DNA of 64,000 nucleotides from Oscillospiraceae bacterium. GTDB taxonomy: Bacteria > Bacillota > Clostridia > Oscillospirales > Oscillospiraceae. Position 1 is the stretch's first letter; each line of letters begins with the position of its first letter. The stretch lies in NCBI GenBank assembly GCA_030625685.1, contig DAOUQJ010000003.1:124001-188000 (forward strand), in the 5' to 3' direction. A model generated the notes under the pieces. That model ran no database searches and was not told the DNA's origin. It worked only from the letters and a program-made list of their open reading frames with translations. Below, piece after piece: positions 53,489 to 63,000 of the stretch. Position numbers and translations under genes: made by a program.

Positions 53489-54439
53489 ATGAATTTCAAT
53501 GAAACTGCCCTACTTATAAAAGCGAATGACAATATTTTAATATTGACGCACGCAAGACCCGATGGGGATACTGTTGGTTCTGCTAGGGCATTGTGCTTAT
53601 CCCTTCGCGCAATAGGCAAAACTTCCTACGTTTTTCCTAACGAAGAAGCACATGAACTCTTCACCCCTTATATGGATGATTTGCTTCCACCGAATTCATT
53701 TACGCCTAACTTTATCATTGCCGTTGACACCGCATCCACTGAGCTGTTGACTCCTTCCGCTCAGTTTATGAGTGCAAATATTGATCTTGCAATAGACCAT
53801 CATGGTTCCAATACGAGCTATGCAAAAAATATCTGTCTAGCTGCGCATTTCGGCGCTTGTGGGGAATTGATTTACTTTATCATTAAAGAACTCGGTGAAA
53901 TATCGAAGCAAATGGCAGAAGCACTATACATCGCCATTGCCACTGATACAGGTTGTTTCTCTTTTTCGAACACATCACCACAAACTCATCAAATCGCAGC
54001 TATACTCATAGAAATCGGTTGCAATTTCAATCACATCAACAAAGTGTTTTTCAGAACAAAATCAAAAATTCGTTTGCAAATTGAAAGCATGCTCACAAAC
54101 GATATGTTAAGTTTAGATGACGGAAAACTTGCCATTGTTGCATTGACGAACGAAATGATTGCCTCTGTAAATGCTGGAGAATCGGATCTTGAAAATATCG
54201 CGTCTTTTCTTGAAATTGTCGAGGGTGTTGAAATTGCTGTCACAATACGAGAAATTGAAACAAATCGCTTCAAAATATCTTTGCGCACCAACGAAACGCT
54301 CAATGCTTCTAAAGTCTGCGAAAAGCTTGGTGGGGGTGGGCATCCAGCTGCAGCTGGGTGTAAGGTATCTGGCACACTTCCAGAGGTAAAAGATATTATC
54401 ATAAAAGCAATCGAAGATACGAGAGCTGAATCAAACTAA
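53489..54439 (+). CDS. nrnA: DHH/DHHA1 phosphoesterase (NrnA, nanoRNase/pAp phosphatase)
   Basis: ATG 53489 with AGAGGTG gives 316 residues. DHH motifs are THARPDGDTVGSARAL, VDTAS and AIDHHGSNT; the DHHA1 domain ends with GGGGHPAAAG. NrnA-type enzymes degrade short oligoribonucleotides and dephosphorylate pAp, and in many Firmicutes sit between rbfA and truB, as here. A related cyclic-di-AMP hydrolase activity is possible but not decidable. Confidence 0.93.
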   Translation: MNFNETALLIKANDNILILTHARPDGDTVGSARALCLSLRAIGKTSYVFPNEEAHELFTPYMDDLLPPNSFTPNFIIAVDTASTELLTPSAQFMSANIDLAIDHHGSNTSYAKNICLAAHFGACGELIYFIIKELGEISKQMAEALYIAIATDTGCFSFSNTSPQTHQIAAILIEIGCNFNHINKVFFRTKSKIRLQIESMLTNDMLSLDDGKLAIVALTNEMIASVNAGESDLENIASFLEIVEGVEIAVTIREIETNRFKISLRTNETLNASKVCEKLGGGGHPAAAGCKVSGTLPEVKDIIIKAIEDTRAESN

Positions 54440-54458
54440 CCATTTCGAGGTGTACTAA

Positions 54459-55328
54459 ATGGCAAACGGAATTCTGATTATTGATAAACCAAAAGACTGG
54501 ACATCTCATGATGTAGTTGCCAAGCTGCGTGGTGTTTTTCATGAAAAACGCATTGGTCATGCGGGAACATTAGATCCAATGGCAACGGGTGTTCTCCCAA
54601 TTTTCATGGGACGTGCCACCAGAGCTGTTGAATTCGCATCACAAGGTGATAAAGAATATACAGCTGTCATACGTCTCGGACTAGTTACAGATACACAAGA
54701 TATCACTGGTAACACGCTACAATCAAACCCAGTCTACTACACTTCAGAGCAATTGAGTGCCATTTTGCCTCAATTTCAAGGATGTATTGAACAAATCCCC
54801 CCCATGTATTCTGCGATAAAAAAAGATGGTAAAAAGCTTTATGAATTGGCAAGAGCGGGTAAAGAGGTGGAACGCAAACCTAGACCTGTAACCATTTATT
54901 CTTTAGATTTAGTAACACAATTATCTTCCACTGATTTTGTTTTGAAAATCAAGTGTTCCAAAGGTACATATATTAGAACACTGTGTCATGACATAGGTGC
55001 TATCCTTGGCGGTGGAGGCTGTCTATATTCGCTTCGACGCACCAATGCTTCTAACTTTAACATCGATGATAGTGTTCCACTATTGTCTCTTTTATCATCA
55101 ACAAATCCATCCGAATATCTATCAGCAGTCGATACATTATTTTCTGAACACCCTTCCCTCACCGTTAATATTGAGCAAGAGAAAAAAATTCGAAATGGCG
55201 CACAATTTCCTATCACAGCTTCCAATGGAATATATCGTGTTTATAGTCAATCCAATGATTTTCTCATGTTGGGTCGAGCGGAAAACAATAATATGATTAC
55301 TATAAAGAGTTTTTTCGAGGTATCTTAA
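54459..55328 (+). CDS. truB: tRNA pseudouridine(55) synthase
   Basis: A 289-residue enzyme making pseudouridine 55 in the tRNA T-loop. Motif I GILIIDKPKDWTSHDVVAKL, catalytic Asp in GHAGTLDPMATGVLP, and KCSKGTYIRTLCHDIG are all intact. A short PUA-like C-terminal region is present. It ends 1 bp before ribF, which follows as usual. Confidence 0.97.
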   Translation: MANGILIIDKPKDWTSHDVVAKLRGVFHEKRIGHAGTLDPMATGVLPIFMGRATRAVEFASQGDKEYTAVIRLGLVTDTQDITGNTLQSNPVYYTSEQLSAILPQFQGCIEQIPPMYSAIKKDGKKLYELARAGKEVERKPRPVTIYSLDLVTQLSSTDFVLKIKCSKGTYIRTLCHDIGAILGGGGCLYSLRRTNASNFNIDDSVPLLSLLSSTNPSEYLSAVDTLFSEHPSLTVNIEQEKKIRNGAQFPITASNGIYRVYSQSNDFLMLGRAENNNMITIKSFFEVS

Positions 55329-55329
55329 A

Positions 55330-56241
55330 TTGAAACAGAAAAAAAGAGTTTTTGCTTTGGGTTTTTTTGACGGTGTACATCGTGGACATGCTGCGCTGCT
55401 AACAAAAGTTGTTGAACGTTCTAAAGAACTGGATGCAACGCCATCAGCTTTTACCTTTGACCCTCATCCCAAAAGCCTAATCTTAAGAAAAAAAATATAT
55501 TTGCTCACCTCTCCTGACGATCGCGCAGACTTAATGCATCGCTATTATGGGATTGAAGACGTCATAGTCAAAGAGTATAATAAAGAAATCATGAAACAAC
55601 CATGGGATGACTTTATTCGCACTACCCTAGTAGAAGAACTGGGCGCTGTCCATTTGGTCGTCGGTCATGATTATCACTTTGGCTATAAAGCTGTCGGCAA
55701 CCCAAGTCGACTCAAAGAGCTTTGTGAAGAACTCAATATTGGTCTTGATATCATTGATCGCGTAGAACGTGATACCATCACTGTTTCTTCAACCTATATT
55801 AGAACACTCGTAGCGCAGGGAGAAATGGCACGTGCCAATGAGTTTTTAGGTCACCCTCACACCATTAGCAATGTAGTTTCGCATGGTAAAAAACTAGGGA
55901 CAACCATTGGGTTTCCAACGGTAAATCTAAAGCTCAAGAATAACGTTTTATCTCCTGCTCTCGGTGTCTATGCGACTTATATTTACTTGGAAAACGGAGA
56001 AAGACACATTGCCGTCACAAATATCGGTAAGCGTCCTACCATTGATGATGGAGAAGAAATATCAATTGAAGCGTTTATCTTAGACTTTTCAGGTAATTTA
56101 TATGATCAAAAAGTACGAATTGAGTTCTTTGAGTTTTTAAGACCTGAAAAGAAATTCCCTTCATTAGAAGCATTGACAAAAGAAGTTCTTATCAATGCAG
56201 AACAAACAAAGCAATATTTTTTAAATTATGCTGACAATTAA
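55330..56241 (+). CDS. ribF: Bifunctional riboflavin kinase/FAD synthetase
   Basis: The 303-residue enzyme converts riboflavin to FMN and then FAD. N-terminal FAD synthetase (nucleotidyltransferase) shows LGFFDGVHRGHAAL, VVGHDYHFGYKAVGNP and SSTYIRTLVAQGEM; the C-terminal riboflavin kinase begins about residue 180 with GTTIGFPTVNLKL and TNIGKRPTIDD. Start is TTG 55330 with GAGGT upstream. Last gene of the operon starting at rimP, closed by a strong terminator. Confidence 0.96.
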   Translation: MKQKKRVFALGFFDGVHRGHAALLTKVVERSKELDATPSAFTFDPHPKSLILRKKIYLLTSPDDRADLMHRYYGIEDVIVKEYNKEIMKQPWDDFIRTTLVEELGAVHLVVGHDYHFGYKAVGNPSRLKELCEELNIGLDIIDRVERDTITVSSTYIRTLVAQGEMARANEFLGHPHTISNVVSHGKKLGTTIGFPTVNLKLKNNVLSPALGVYATYIYLENGERHIAVTNIGKRPTIDDGEEISIEAFILDFSGNLYDQKVRIEFFEFLRPEKKFPSLEALTKEVLINAEQTKQYFLNYADN

Positions 56242-56265
56242 ACAATTGATTATCTATCAAAAAGT

Positions 56266-56311
56266 AAAAACCCTTGTAATTACTAGAAATCTAGCAATTA
56301 CAAGGGTTTTT
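56266..56311 (+). terminator. Terminator of the rimP-ribF operon
   Basis: AAAAACCCTTGTAATT (56266-56281) pairs with AATTACAAGGGTTTTT (56296-56311), a 16-bp stem with a 14-nt loop that can pair further (CTAGAAATCTAG). Confidence 0.9.
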
Positions 56312-56401
56312 GTGACAATTGAACTATACGCGTATTTTAAGCTTAGTTATGGATTATAATGAATAAATAAATTGCTGGTTCTATTTCTTAATTGTGCGCA
56401 A

Positions 56402-56435
56402 AAAACCAGGAGATAAGACTCTATCTCCTGGTTTT
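56402..56435 (-). terminator. Terminator after the lipoprotein gene
   Basis: AAAACCAGGAGATA (56402-56415) pairs with TATCTCCTGGTTTT (56422-56435). The T run follows on the minus strand, about 60 bp past the lipoprotein stop. Confidence 0.82.
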
Positions 56436-56494
56436 AAACTGCTTTTTTAGAGAAGTGCATCTCCTCTATCCAAATTCAACGAAACATTCAAATA

Positions 56495-57547
56495 TTAATA
56501 TTGCATATCTTCAGTGATCATGTCTTCAGTAAACATATCTTCCATTGAAAAAGAATTTTCATCCGTCAATACGGGAAAAGTAATATCAATTGCCTCGTTG
56601 ATATCCCAAATATCAGTAGTTATGTTAAATCCGAACTTCACATCCGTAGGAATTTCAAATTCTACGTTTTCTTTCACTGTAACATCAATATCAATTTCAG
56701 AACGGAGAGCATTGTTATTATCATCTAAATAATAAACTATATTAAATGCATCAAATACTACTAAATCATCAAGCATATTCATGCTTTCTTCAATAGAAGC
56801 CCTTGTTTCCGCAAAGTCTGCTTCAATTTCTTCTTCCGTTAACTCTTCACCTATCATCTCTGATTGCATTTTCATTTGATTGATAAGTGTAGTTCTCATT
56901 TGTTCATTATCGAACATCATCAAAAATACTTCTTTTATTAAGTCTTTCACTTGTGCATCATTAAGTTTAATCTCAATTGGTGTTACTGTCATGTCTCCAT
57001 TTGGCAAAGTAACAGTTGTATCATCTAAAGCTACGATCACATCATCACTGAATAAATCAAGCATTTTATCATTCATTTCTTTAGCCAATGCTTTGAATTC
57101 ATCAGTATTTCCGAGATAATTATTAATTTCTTCCGCCTGTTCATTATCCTCAGTGAGATCATAAATCGTCATATATTGTCCTATGATTGGAACTTTAACG
57201 ATATATTTTTCGGGTGTAAAGTATAATTCAGTTTCATATACCATTCCTTGTAAATCTACTTTTGCAGTACCAGAGAAATTCATATTTTCTTGATCCAATT
57301 GAATTTCACCTGATAACATAACGTTTTGTAACATTGCTAAGAACATATCTAATTCTGGATCGTTCGTTGGATTATCCATTTCAAGATTCATAGACATTTC
57401 AAAGTTTTGTTTTAATGTTTTATAGTCTTGTGATTGTTCAACAGCTTCTGCCACTCTTTCTTTCGGAGTTTGTTCCGCTTTACCACAACTGGTCAATAAA
57501 GAAAATACCAAAATCAAACCCAAAAAACTTGCCACATATTTTTTCAT
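56495..57547 (-). CDS. Secreted lipoprotein of unknown function
   Basis: A 350-residue exported lipoprotein: signal peptide with lipobox LLTSC (Cys21), then an acidic, Met- and Asp-rich mature protein. Segments such as GEIQLDQENMNFSGTAKVDL, YETELYFTPEKYIVKVPIIG and DNNNALRSEIDIDVTV suggest alternating beta strands, like LolA/LppX-type or DUF6612-like lipoproteins. I do not recognise a definite family. The C-terminal tail is strongly acidic (SMEDMFTEDMITEDMQY). The gene has its own terminator and no obvious partner. Confidence 0.75.
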   Translation of the reverse strand: MKKYVASFLGLILVFSLLTSCGKAEQTPKERVAEAVEQSQDYKTLKQNFEMSMNLEMDNPTNDPELDMFLAMLQNVMLSGEIQLDQENMNFSGTAKVDLQGMVYETELYFTPEKYIVKVPIIGQYMTIYDLTEDNEQAEEINNYLGNTDEFKALAKEMNDKMLDLFSDDVIVALDDTTVTLPNGDMTVTPIEIKLNDAQVKDLIKEVFLMMFDNEQMRTTLINQMKMQSEMIGEELTEEEIEADFAETRASIEESMNMLDDLVVFDAFNIVYYLDDNNNALRSEIDIDVTVKENVEFEIPTDVKFGFNITTDIWDINEAIDITFPVLTDENSFSMEDMFTEDMITEDMQY

Positions 57548-57734
57548 TTTACCACCTCAAAAATTATTATAGATAAGATATGCTTCATGATGTTAACATA
57601 TCTTTTAGAATAATGCAAATTTTGTTAGATATAGGGAGAATAAATCGTTATTTCACCATTACTGCCGTCATAAATCTATGTTATTTCAAACGCAATGAAT
57701 TAAACTTTTCCAATATACATAAGGATATATATAT

Positions 57735-58379
57735 TCAGAAAAGATGTGAAACATTCGCAAATGATTCAATATAAATATCAGAGAGTGCCATCAACTGCTG
57801 TTGATGTACCATACTCCCTTCATCATAAACGCCCGCCAATAAAAATCCTGCGTTTTTCACTGTTTTCGCTGCATGAATCGCATCTTCAAAAACCCATGTC
57901 TTATTTGGGTTTGTCTGCATGAATTTGCACGCCTGCAAATAAATATCAGGACTAGTTTTGTTCAAACCCACCTCAGAACAAGTAAAAATACCATCAAACA
58001 AATTGAGTATATTTATCCGTTTTAACACACTTTCGACAAGCTCTCTATCGGTTGCTGTCGCTACTGTCATTGGCACATTGGTCGTATGAAGTTTTTGTAA
58101 CAACGTAATTACACCATCCTTTGGTACTACTTCTTCTTCATAACTCTTACGCATGATTTCATTGACACCCAACTTAATTTGATTAATAGATAAGTTGATT
58201 TTATATTGATTCTTAAGAAATTCTGCCCCTTCCTGCATACTCATAGGAAAGATTGTTTTACCAACATTCGGCTCTGGACTAACACCTAATGTTTGCAGAT
58301 ATCGCTCTCCTGCTTGCATCCACATGCTGGTAGAATCTAAGATTGTGCCATCTAAATCAAAAATTGCAGCTTCAATCAT
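57735..58379 (-). CDS. HAD-family phosphatase in the thiamine operon
   Basis: A 214-residue haloacid dehalogenase-like hydrolase, beta-phosphoglucomutase-like subfamily: nucleophile motif IFDLDGTILDS (Asp8, Asp10), motif II VATATDRELV, motif III Lys in NKTSPDIYL and motif IV VFEDAIHAA (Glu-Asp). An alpha-helical cap lies between motifs I and II. The start overlaps the thiE stop by 4 bp, so it belongs to the thiM-thiE unit. The context suggests dephosphorylation of a thiamine-related phosphate, but HAD enzymes are promiscuous and this is inference. Confidence 0.85.
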   Translation of the reverse strand: MIEAAIFDLDGTILDSTSMWMQAGERYLQTLGVSPEPNVGKTIFPMSMQEGAEFLKNQYKINLSINQIKLGVNEIMRKSYEEEVVPKDGVITLLQKLHTTNVPMTVATATDRELVESVLKRINILNLFDGIFTCSEVGLNKTSPDIYLQACKFMQTNPNKTWVFEDAIHAAKTVKNAGFLLAGVYDEGSMVHQQQLMALSDIYIESFANVSHLF

Positions 58380-59017
58380 CCAATGAACACCTCACGGCAA
58401 ATTTCTTTTAACTCTCTCGTCGCGTCAGCTACGTCTAATGACGCAAGAATAGCACTCACCACTGCAGCACCATTGGCATTAGAATCACTTAAATTTTTCA
58501 CATTGTCCTTCGTGATACCACCAATTGCTACAACTGGAATTGACACCGATTCACAAATGTCGCGAAGCATATGAATATTCAAATTCTTTGCTTCAACCTT
58601 TGTTGTTGTTGGAAAAATTGCACCAACACCTAAATAGTCAGCCCCATCCTTTTCAGCTCTTATTGCTTGCTCAACCGTTTGGACTGACACCCCCAAAATC
58701 TTATCAGTTCCTATCATCTTTCGTACTTCACTTACATCCATATCATTTTGTCCCACATGAACTCCATCTGCATCAATCTCCATAGTAAGGGCAACATAAT
58801 CATTGATGACTAAAGGAACATGCTTTTCTGTGCATATTTTCTTTAATTTGATTGCTTCTTCTTTAAGTGAAGTGTAATCCATATCTTTATCTCTCAACTG
58901 TACAAATGTGACTCCAGCATCGATACAAACTTGCACTTCTTCAGACAAATCTTTTCCATTTAACCAACGTCGGTCAGTTACCAAATATAATAATAAATCA
59001 TTTTTAGAGAATTTCAT
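58376..59017 (-). CDS. thiE: Thiamine-phosphate synthase
   Basis: ATG 59017 with GGAG six bases upstream is preferred over the track start at 59029; 213 residues. ThiE condenses the hydroxymethylpyrimidine pyrophosphate and thiazole phosphate halves. TIM-barrel motifs: LYLVTDRRWL, VQLRDKDMD, VPLVINDYVALTMEIDADGVHVGQND, LGVSVQTVEQA, YLGVGAIFPTTTK and VVAIGGIT. The gene overlaps both thiM and the HAD gene, indicating tight coupling. Without other thi genes in the window it probably supports thiazole salvage via ThiM. Confidence 0.96.
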   Translation of the reverse strand: MKFSKNDLLLYLVTDRRWLNGKDLSEEVQVCIDAGVTFVQLRDKDMDYTSLKEEAIKLKKICTEKHVPLVINDYVALTMEIDADGVHVGQNDMDVSEVRKMIGTDKILGVSVQTVEQAIRAEKDGADYLGVGAIFPTTTKVEAKNLNIHMLRDICESVSIPVVAIGGITKDNVKNLSDSNANGAAVVSAILASLDVADATRELKEICREVFIG

Positions 59018-59822
59018 ATTTTGCTCCATTTTCTAATTTTTCTGGATTCATGTTATAAATCGCATCAATAATATAATTTCGATATGTTGAATTGCCATCT
59101 TCTGTCTCAAGTCGAGAAAATCCAATTTCCCCTGCCAATCCCATCATACAAACCGCTGTCGCAGCTGCTTCCAGTTTACGATCTTGATTGGCTACCACTA
59201 ACGCCGTGATGAGAGCCGAGAGCTGACAACCAGTTCCTGTGATATCTCCCATTTCTCGTCGACCATTGTGAATCACATAACAGCGCTCAGCATCCGCAAC
59301 AAAATCAGTAGCTCCTGTCACAACAATGATAGAATTAAGCTGCTTAGCATATTTTTTGAGATATACCACAGTTTCATCTAAATTGTCTTCTGTGACAGCA
59401 TCTGAAATGTCAGCATCTACTCCTTTGACATTACCATTTCCATGAATCAAAGTTTTGATTTCAGATATGTTGCCACGAATCACTGAAAACTGACAGGACT
59501 CAATTAAATCAAGTGCTGTTTGTGTACGCAGTTTGCTTGCTCCAACTCCAACTGGGTCTAACAAAACTGGATGACCAAGTTCATTTGATTTTTTACCTGC
59601 TAAAAACATTGATGGAATACTATGTTCGTTGAGTGTTCCAATATTGATACAAAGACCACCACAAATGCTTGTAATCTCTTCTACTTCTCTTGAATCCTGA
59701 GCCATAATTGGGCTTGCTGATGCAGCAAGTAAAATGTTCGCGACATCATTAACGGTAACGTAATTTGTAATATTGTGAATCAAAGGTCTATTTTCTCTCA
59801 AAGCCTTCAAACAATTTTTCAT
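59004..59822 (-). CDS. thiM: Hydroxyethylthiazole kinase
   Basis: A 272-residue ribokinase-like enzyme phosphorylating the thiazole alcohol for salvage. Motifs: PLIHNITNYVTVNDVANILLA, ASPIMAQDSREVEE, VLLDPVGVGASKLRT, VIRGNISEI and the anion-hole GDITGTGCQLSALI. The ATG follows GGAGGAAA. First gene of thiM-thiE-HAD, divergent from thiN. A partial thi-box-like string (CTGAGGTACCC) lies in the leader, but the core TPP aptamer was not found. Confidence 0.96.
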   Translation of the reverse strand: MKNCLKALRENRPLIHNITNYVTVNDVANILLAASASPIMAQDSREVEEITSICGGLCINIGTLNEHSIPSMFLAGKKSNELGHPVLLDPVGVGASKLRTQTALDLIESCQFSVIRGNISEIKTLIHGNGNVKGVDADISDAVTEDNLDETVVYLKKYAKQLNSIIVVTGATDFVADAERCYVIHNGRREMGDITGTGCQLSALITALVVANQDRKLEAAATAVCMMGLAGEIGFSRLETEDGNSTYRNYIIDAIYNMNPEKLENGAKYEIL

Positions 59823-60038
59823 AAATTTTCCTCCACGATTTATTTGAAATGTTGGGTACCTCAGTCGTTATATTTTAATATATAAATTCATCTAAAATCA
59901 TGTATCTTTTACGCATCGTATTGTCAGTACTTATTCATAAAATGATGTATATATACAAGGCTAAATATAACAAATATCAATTTGATAGTCAAGAAAAGCA
60001 GAATGTGATATAATCAAAGAAAACGCAAAGGTGATTTT

Positions 60039-60665
60039 ATGTCCTCTACCCCACAATGTCATATCATTTCAGCTGGAGATTTTCATGGGATTTCTATCCC
60101 AATACAACAAGACGACTACGTCATTGCTGTCGACGGTGGCTATTTATATTGCAAAGAAAACAACATTATTCCAAACTGCCTCATTGGTGATTTCGATTCT
60201 CTTATAAAATCAAATATTCCTAACGATATCCCTGTATACTCTCATCCTAGTGAAAAAGACGATACTGATACCATGCTTGCTGTAAAAGAAGCCTTGTCAC
60301 TTGGATATAGAACGATACATATGCATGCTTGTACTGGGGATAGATTAGACCATACTATGGCTAATATGCAAACCCTTCTATACATTTCAAAGCAGAACGC
60401 AAAAGGGTATTTATATGCGAAAACAGAGTGCTTTACTGTCGTAACAAACAGTACGCTCAAGTTACCAGCTAGCGATCAAGGAATTTTTTCTGTTTTATCC
60501 ATAAGTGATGTGTCGACAGGAGTATGCATAAAGGGTGGTAAATATGAAGCCATCAACACCACTCTTCGCTCTCAAATTCCGCTGGGTGTTCGCAATGCCT
60601 TCATCGGAAAGGAAGTGCATATTTCACTAAAAACTGGTTCACTTCTGATTTCGTGGGACTATTAA
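60039..60665 (+). CDS. thiN: Thiamine pyrophosphokinase
   Basis: A 208-residue enzyme that makes TPP from thiamine and ATP. Catalytic-domain motifs: VIAVDGGYLYCKENNIIPN, IGDFDSL, EKDDTDTMLAVKEAL and ACTGDRLDHTMANMQTLLY; a C-terminal TPK B1-binding domain follows with GVCIKGGKYE. It is divergent from thiM, giving a small thiamine salvage locus (ThiM, ThiE, ThiN). ATG follows AAAGGTG. A terminator follows. Confidence 0.95.
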   Translation: MSSTPQCHIISAGDFHGISIPIQQDDYVIAVDGGYLYCKENNIIPNCLIGDFDSLIKSNIPNDIPVYSHPSEKDDTDTMLAVKEALSLGYRTIHMHACTGDRLDHTMANMQTLLYISKQNAKGYLYAKTECFTVVTNSTLKLPASDQGIFSVLSISDVSTGVCIKGGKYEAINTTLRSQIPLGVRNAFIGKEVHISLKTGSLLISWDY

Positions 60666-60677
60666 TCATAAATAAAC

Positions 60678-60706
60678 AAAGCACAATGCAATTTGCATTG
60701 TGCTTT
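60678..60706 (+). terminator. Terminator after thiN
   Basis: AAAGCACAATGCA (60678-60690) pairs with TGCATTGTGCTTT (60694-60706). It may work in both directions, also for the minus-strand gene ending at 60711. Confidence 0.82.
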
Positions 60707-60710
60707 AATA

Positions 60711-61502
60711 TTACATTAAACGTGATGTAAAATACACCGCCATAATAAATAACCATGCCATTGTAATTAAAATGGAATAATATGCAAAAGTTACACCAAA
60801 CACGGCAGTCATTAGTAGTAAGACAGCCACAAAAGCACAAGTAGCCCATACGGCAGTATACTTAGCATCTTTTTTTAGCATTGGAATGGTTTGATCTTTC
60901 CACACAAAATTACCACCATTTCGTTTTAACTGAAGCGTTGCATAAACCATAGCGATGATTACAACTAACATAAATATTACATAAGCATAGAAGTACTCAA
61001 TACGCTGCATGCCAATAGATCTTAATATCCAAAAACCAAAGATACCCAAGCAAGACAATGCAGAAAGCATGAAAAATTCTTTTTGATATATGTAATATAC
61101 AATAATCAAAGCTGCGCAAGTTGGAATAGCCGTCAGCATCAATGTTACTGCTCCATCTCCTGAGAATAAAAATAAATAACTAATTAGTGATATTGCAAGA
61201 AAGAAGCCAGCTGAAGCACTCAAATACAAAATATTTTTACCATTTTTTTGTGCAATAAATGTCAAAACTATGAAGATTACACCAAGTACCAGCCCACCAT
61301 ATTGTAAAACGCTTAGCACATTTCCAACTGCTAATTGAAATCTTTCAATTTCACTGGTGAGTAGATGTACATAATATCGATTTGCTAATAACACAAATAT
61401 TTCTAGAAATACAGCAACAACAATCCAAGTTAAGATTTTTCTATATACGTTTAATTCTTCTTCCTTACGCAACTGTTGCATTTCTTTTTCAGCTTTATTC
61501 AT
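60711..61502 (-). CDS. Multi-pass membrane protein of unknown function
   Basis: The preferred start is ATG 61502 (MNKAEKEMQQLRKEEELNVY) with GGAG about 13 bases upstream; the track ORF extends 42 residues further without an RBS. The 263 residues contain about eight hydrophobic segments after a charged cytoplasmic N-terminal helix. A loop KRNGGNFVWKDQTIPMLKKD sits between the sixth and seventh. I recognise no family. The gene lies between thiN and the pyr operon and does not seem part of either. Confidence 0.7.
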   Translation of the reverse strand: MNKAEKEMQQLRKEEELNVYRKILTWIVVAVFLEIFVLLANRYYVHLLTSEIERFQLAVGNVLSVLQYGGLVLGVIFIVLTFIAQKNGKNILYLSASAGFFLAISLISYLFLFSGDGAVTLMLTAIPTCAALIIVYYIYQKEFFMLSALSCLGIFGFWILRSIGMQRIEYFYAYVIFMLVVIIAMVYATLQLKRNGGNFVWKDQTIPMLKKDAKYTAVWATCAFVAVLLLMTAVFGVTFAYYSILITMAWLFIMAVYFTSRLM

Positions 61503-61661
61503 AAAATGAAACGCTCCTATATCTCTTTTCCTATAAAACCTAACTTTTATTGACTTAATAATTGCATCAATAAATACTCGAATAATGGTAACACAATTTT
61601 TTACAAATTGCAAGATAATGTGCGTCAATAAATGTCGTTTTCATCAATATCTTGCTGTTTT

Positions 61662-62084
61662 TTATACGCTTTCGGCTTTTGTCTCACAATATATACATCG
61701 ATATATTCCATTTTCTCGATCTGTTAGACGAAACTCATGAGGTAGCTCTTGCTCAGTCGTTGTAATACAACGAGGATTTTTACAAAAAATGAGATTCACA
61801 AGAACTTCAGGGACTGTTGGACACACTTTTTCAATCACTTCTCCATTTTTAATGATGTTAACAGTGATATTGGGATCAATGAACCCAAGGATATCATAAT
61901 TCAAATCTAGCGTTTCATTCACTTTAATGATATCTTTTTTCGCATGTTTTTTGCTATCTGCATTTTTAATCAGTACAACATGACAATCAAGTTTATCAAG
62001 TTTTAAATCCGTAAATAACTCCATGCCTTTTCCCGCAGGAATATGATCGATAACAATACCATTATCAATTTTACCGACAATCAC
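61662..62084 (-). CDS. pyrI: Aspartate carbamoyltransferase regulatory chain
   Basis: A 140-residue allosteric subunit that binds nucleotides and links PyrB trimers. N-terminal allosteric domain ([35 protein letters not shown]) and a C-terminal zinc domain with Cys101, Cys106, Cys130 and Cys133 (CKNPRC, CIYC). Start GTG 62084 overlaps the pyrB stop. The presence of PyrI means UTP/CTP feedback control of pyrimidine synthesis is likely, unlike Bacillus, which lacks it. Confidence 0.96.
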   Translation of the reverse strand: MIVGKIDNGIVIDHIPAGKGMELFTDLKLDKLDCHVVLIKNADSKKHAKKDIIKVNETLDLNYDILGFIDPNITVNIIKNGEVIEKVCPTVPEVLVNLIFCKNPRCITTTEQELPHEFRLTDRENGIYRCIYCETKAESV

Positions 62085-62998
62085 AAAGACACCCCCATTA
62101 GCATCAAAATGAGCGCCATTCTAATATATTTCCCATACAACGTTTGTCTAAAATAAGAAGCACGAGGATCATCGTCAACAGCAACTGAAATTTCATTCAC
62201 TCTAGGCAGTGGATGCAATATTCGCATATCCTCTTTTGCCAATTCTAATTTTTTTGGTGTTAGAATATAGCTATCTTTCAAACGGATATAATCTGCTTCA
62301 TTGAAAAAACGTTCTCTTTGTACACGAGTCATATATAATATGTCTAACTTACCTAATACTGCTTCTAAATCTGTTGTTTCTTCAAATGTGACATTCCCGT
62401 GTTTCAAAATATCTTGTTTTACATAATCAGGCATTCTCAATTCGTTTGGTGAAATCATCACAAAATGCACGTTTTCGTATCGTGAAAGTGCTTCAACTAG
62501 TGAATGAACGGTTCTGCCAAATTTTAAATCACCACAAAGACCAATTGTCAAGCCCTCAAAATGTCCTTTTTCGCGCTTGATTGTAATTAGATCTGCCAGA
62601 GTTTGTGTTGGATGATTGTGTCCACCATCACCTGCATTGATAATAGGTTTTGAAGTTTTCATAGAAGCAACCAAAGGGGCTCCTTCTTTTGGATGACGCA
62701 TGACAATAACATCAGCATAGCCACTGACTACTTTGATAGTATCGGAAACACTCTCACCTTTCGCTGTGGAAGAACTTCCTGCTTCTGAAAAACCAAGTAC
62801 ATTACCCCCCAACTCATACATAGCAGCTTCAAAACTAAGACGTGTACGAGTGGATGGTTCAAAAAATAAAGTGGCTAGCTTTTTGCCTTTGCATATTTCA
62901 GCATATTTTTCAGGAAACTCAATGATGTCATTTGCCGTATCAATTAATTGATCAATTTCTTCTTTAGATAAGTCTAATATACTAATCAGATGACGCAT
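62081..62998 (-). CDS. pyrB: Aspartate carbamoyltransferase catalytic chain
   Basis: ATG 62998 follows GGAGGCTAATT and gives 305 residues. It forms N-carbamoyl-aspartate from carbamoyl phosphate and aspartate. Motifs: [20 protein letters not shown] (carbamoyl-phosphate site), [30 protein letters not shown] and HPLPRVNEI. It starts 2 bp after pyrE and overlaps pyrI by 4 bp. Confidence 0.97.
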   Translation of the reverse strand: MRHLISILDLSKEEIDQLIDTANDIIEFPEKYAEICKGKKLATLFFEPSTRTRLSFEAAMYELGGNVLGFSEAGSSSTAKGESVSDTIKVVSGYADVIVMRHPKEGAPLVASMKTSKPIINAGDGGHNHPTQTLADLITIKREKGHFEGLTIGLCGDLKFGRTVHSLVEALSRYENVHFVMISPNELRMPDYVKQDILKHGNVTFEETTDLEAVLGKLDILYMTRVQRERFFNEADYIRLKDSYILTPKKLELAKEDMRILHPLPRVNEISVAVDDDPRASYFRQTLYGKYIRMALILMLMGVSL

Positions 62999-63000
62999 AA

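Noticed and set aside
59823-59900. Possible TPP riboswitch upstream of thiM (CTGAGGTACCC on the minus strand)
   Set aside because: Only a fragment resembles the thi-box; the conserved GAACCTGATC and AGCGNAGGGA parts are absent, and thiM starts too close downstream for an expression platform.
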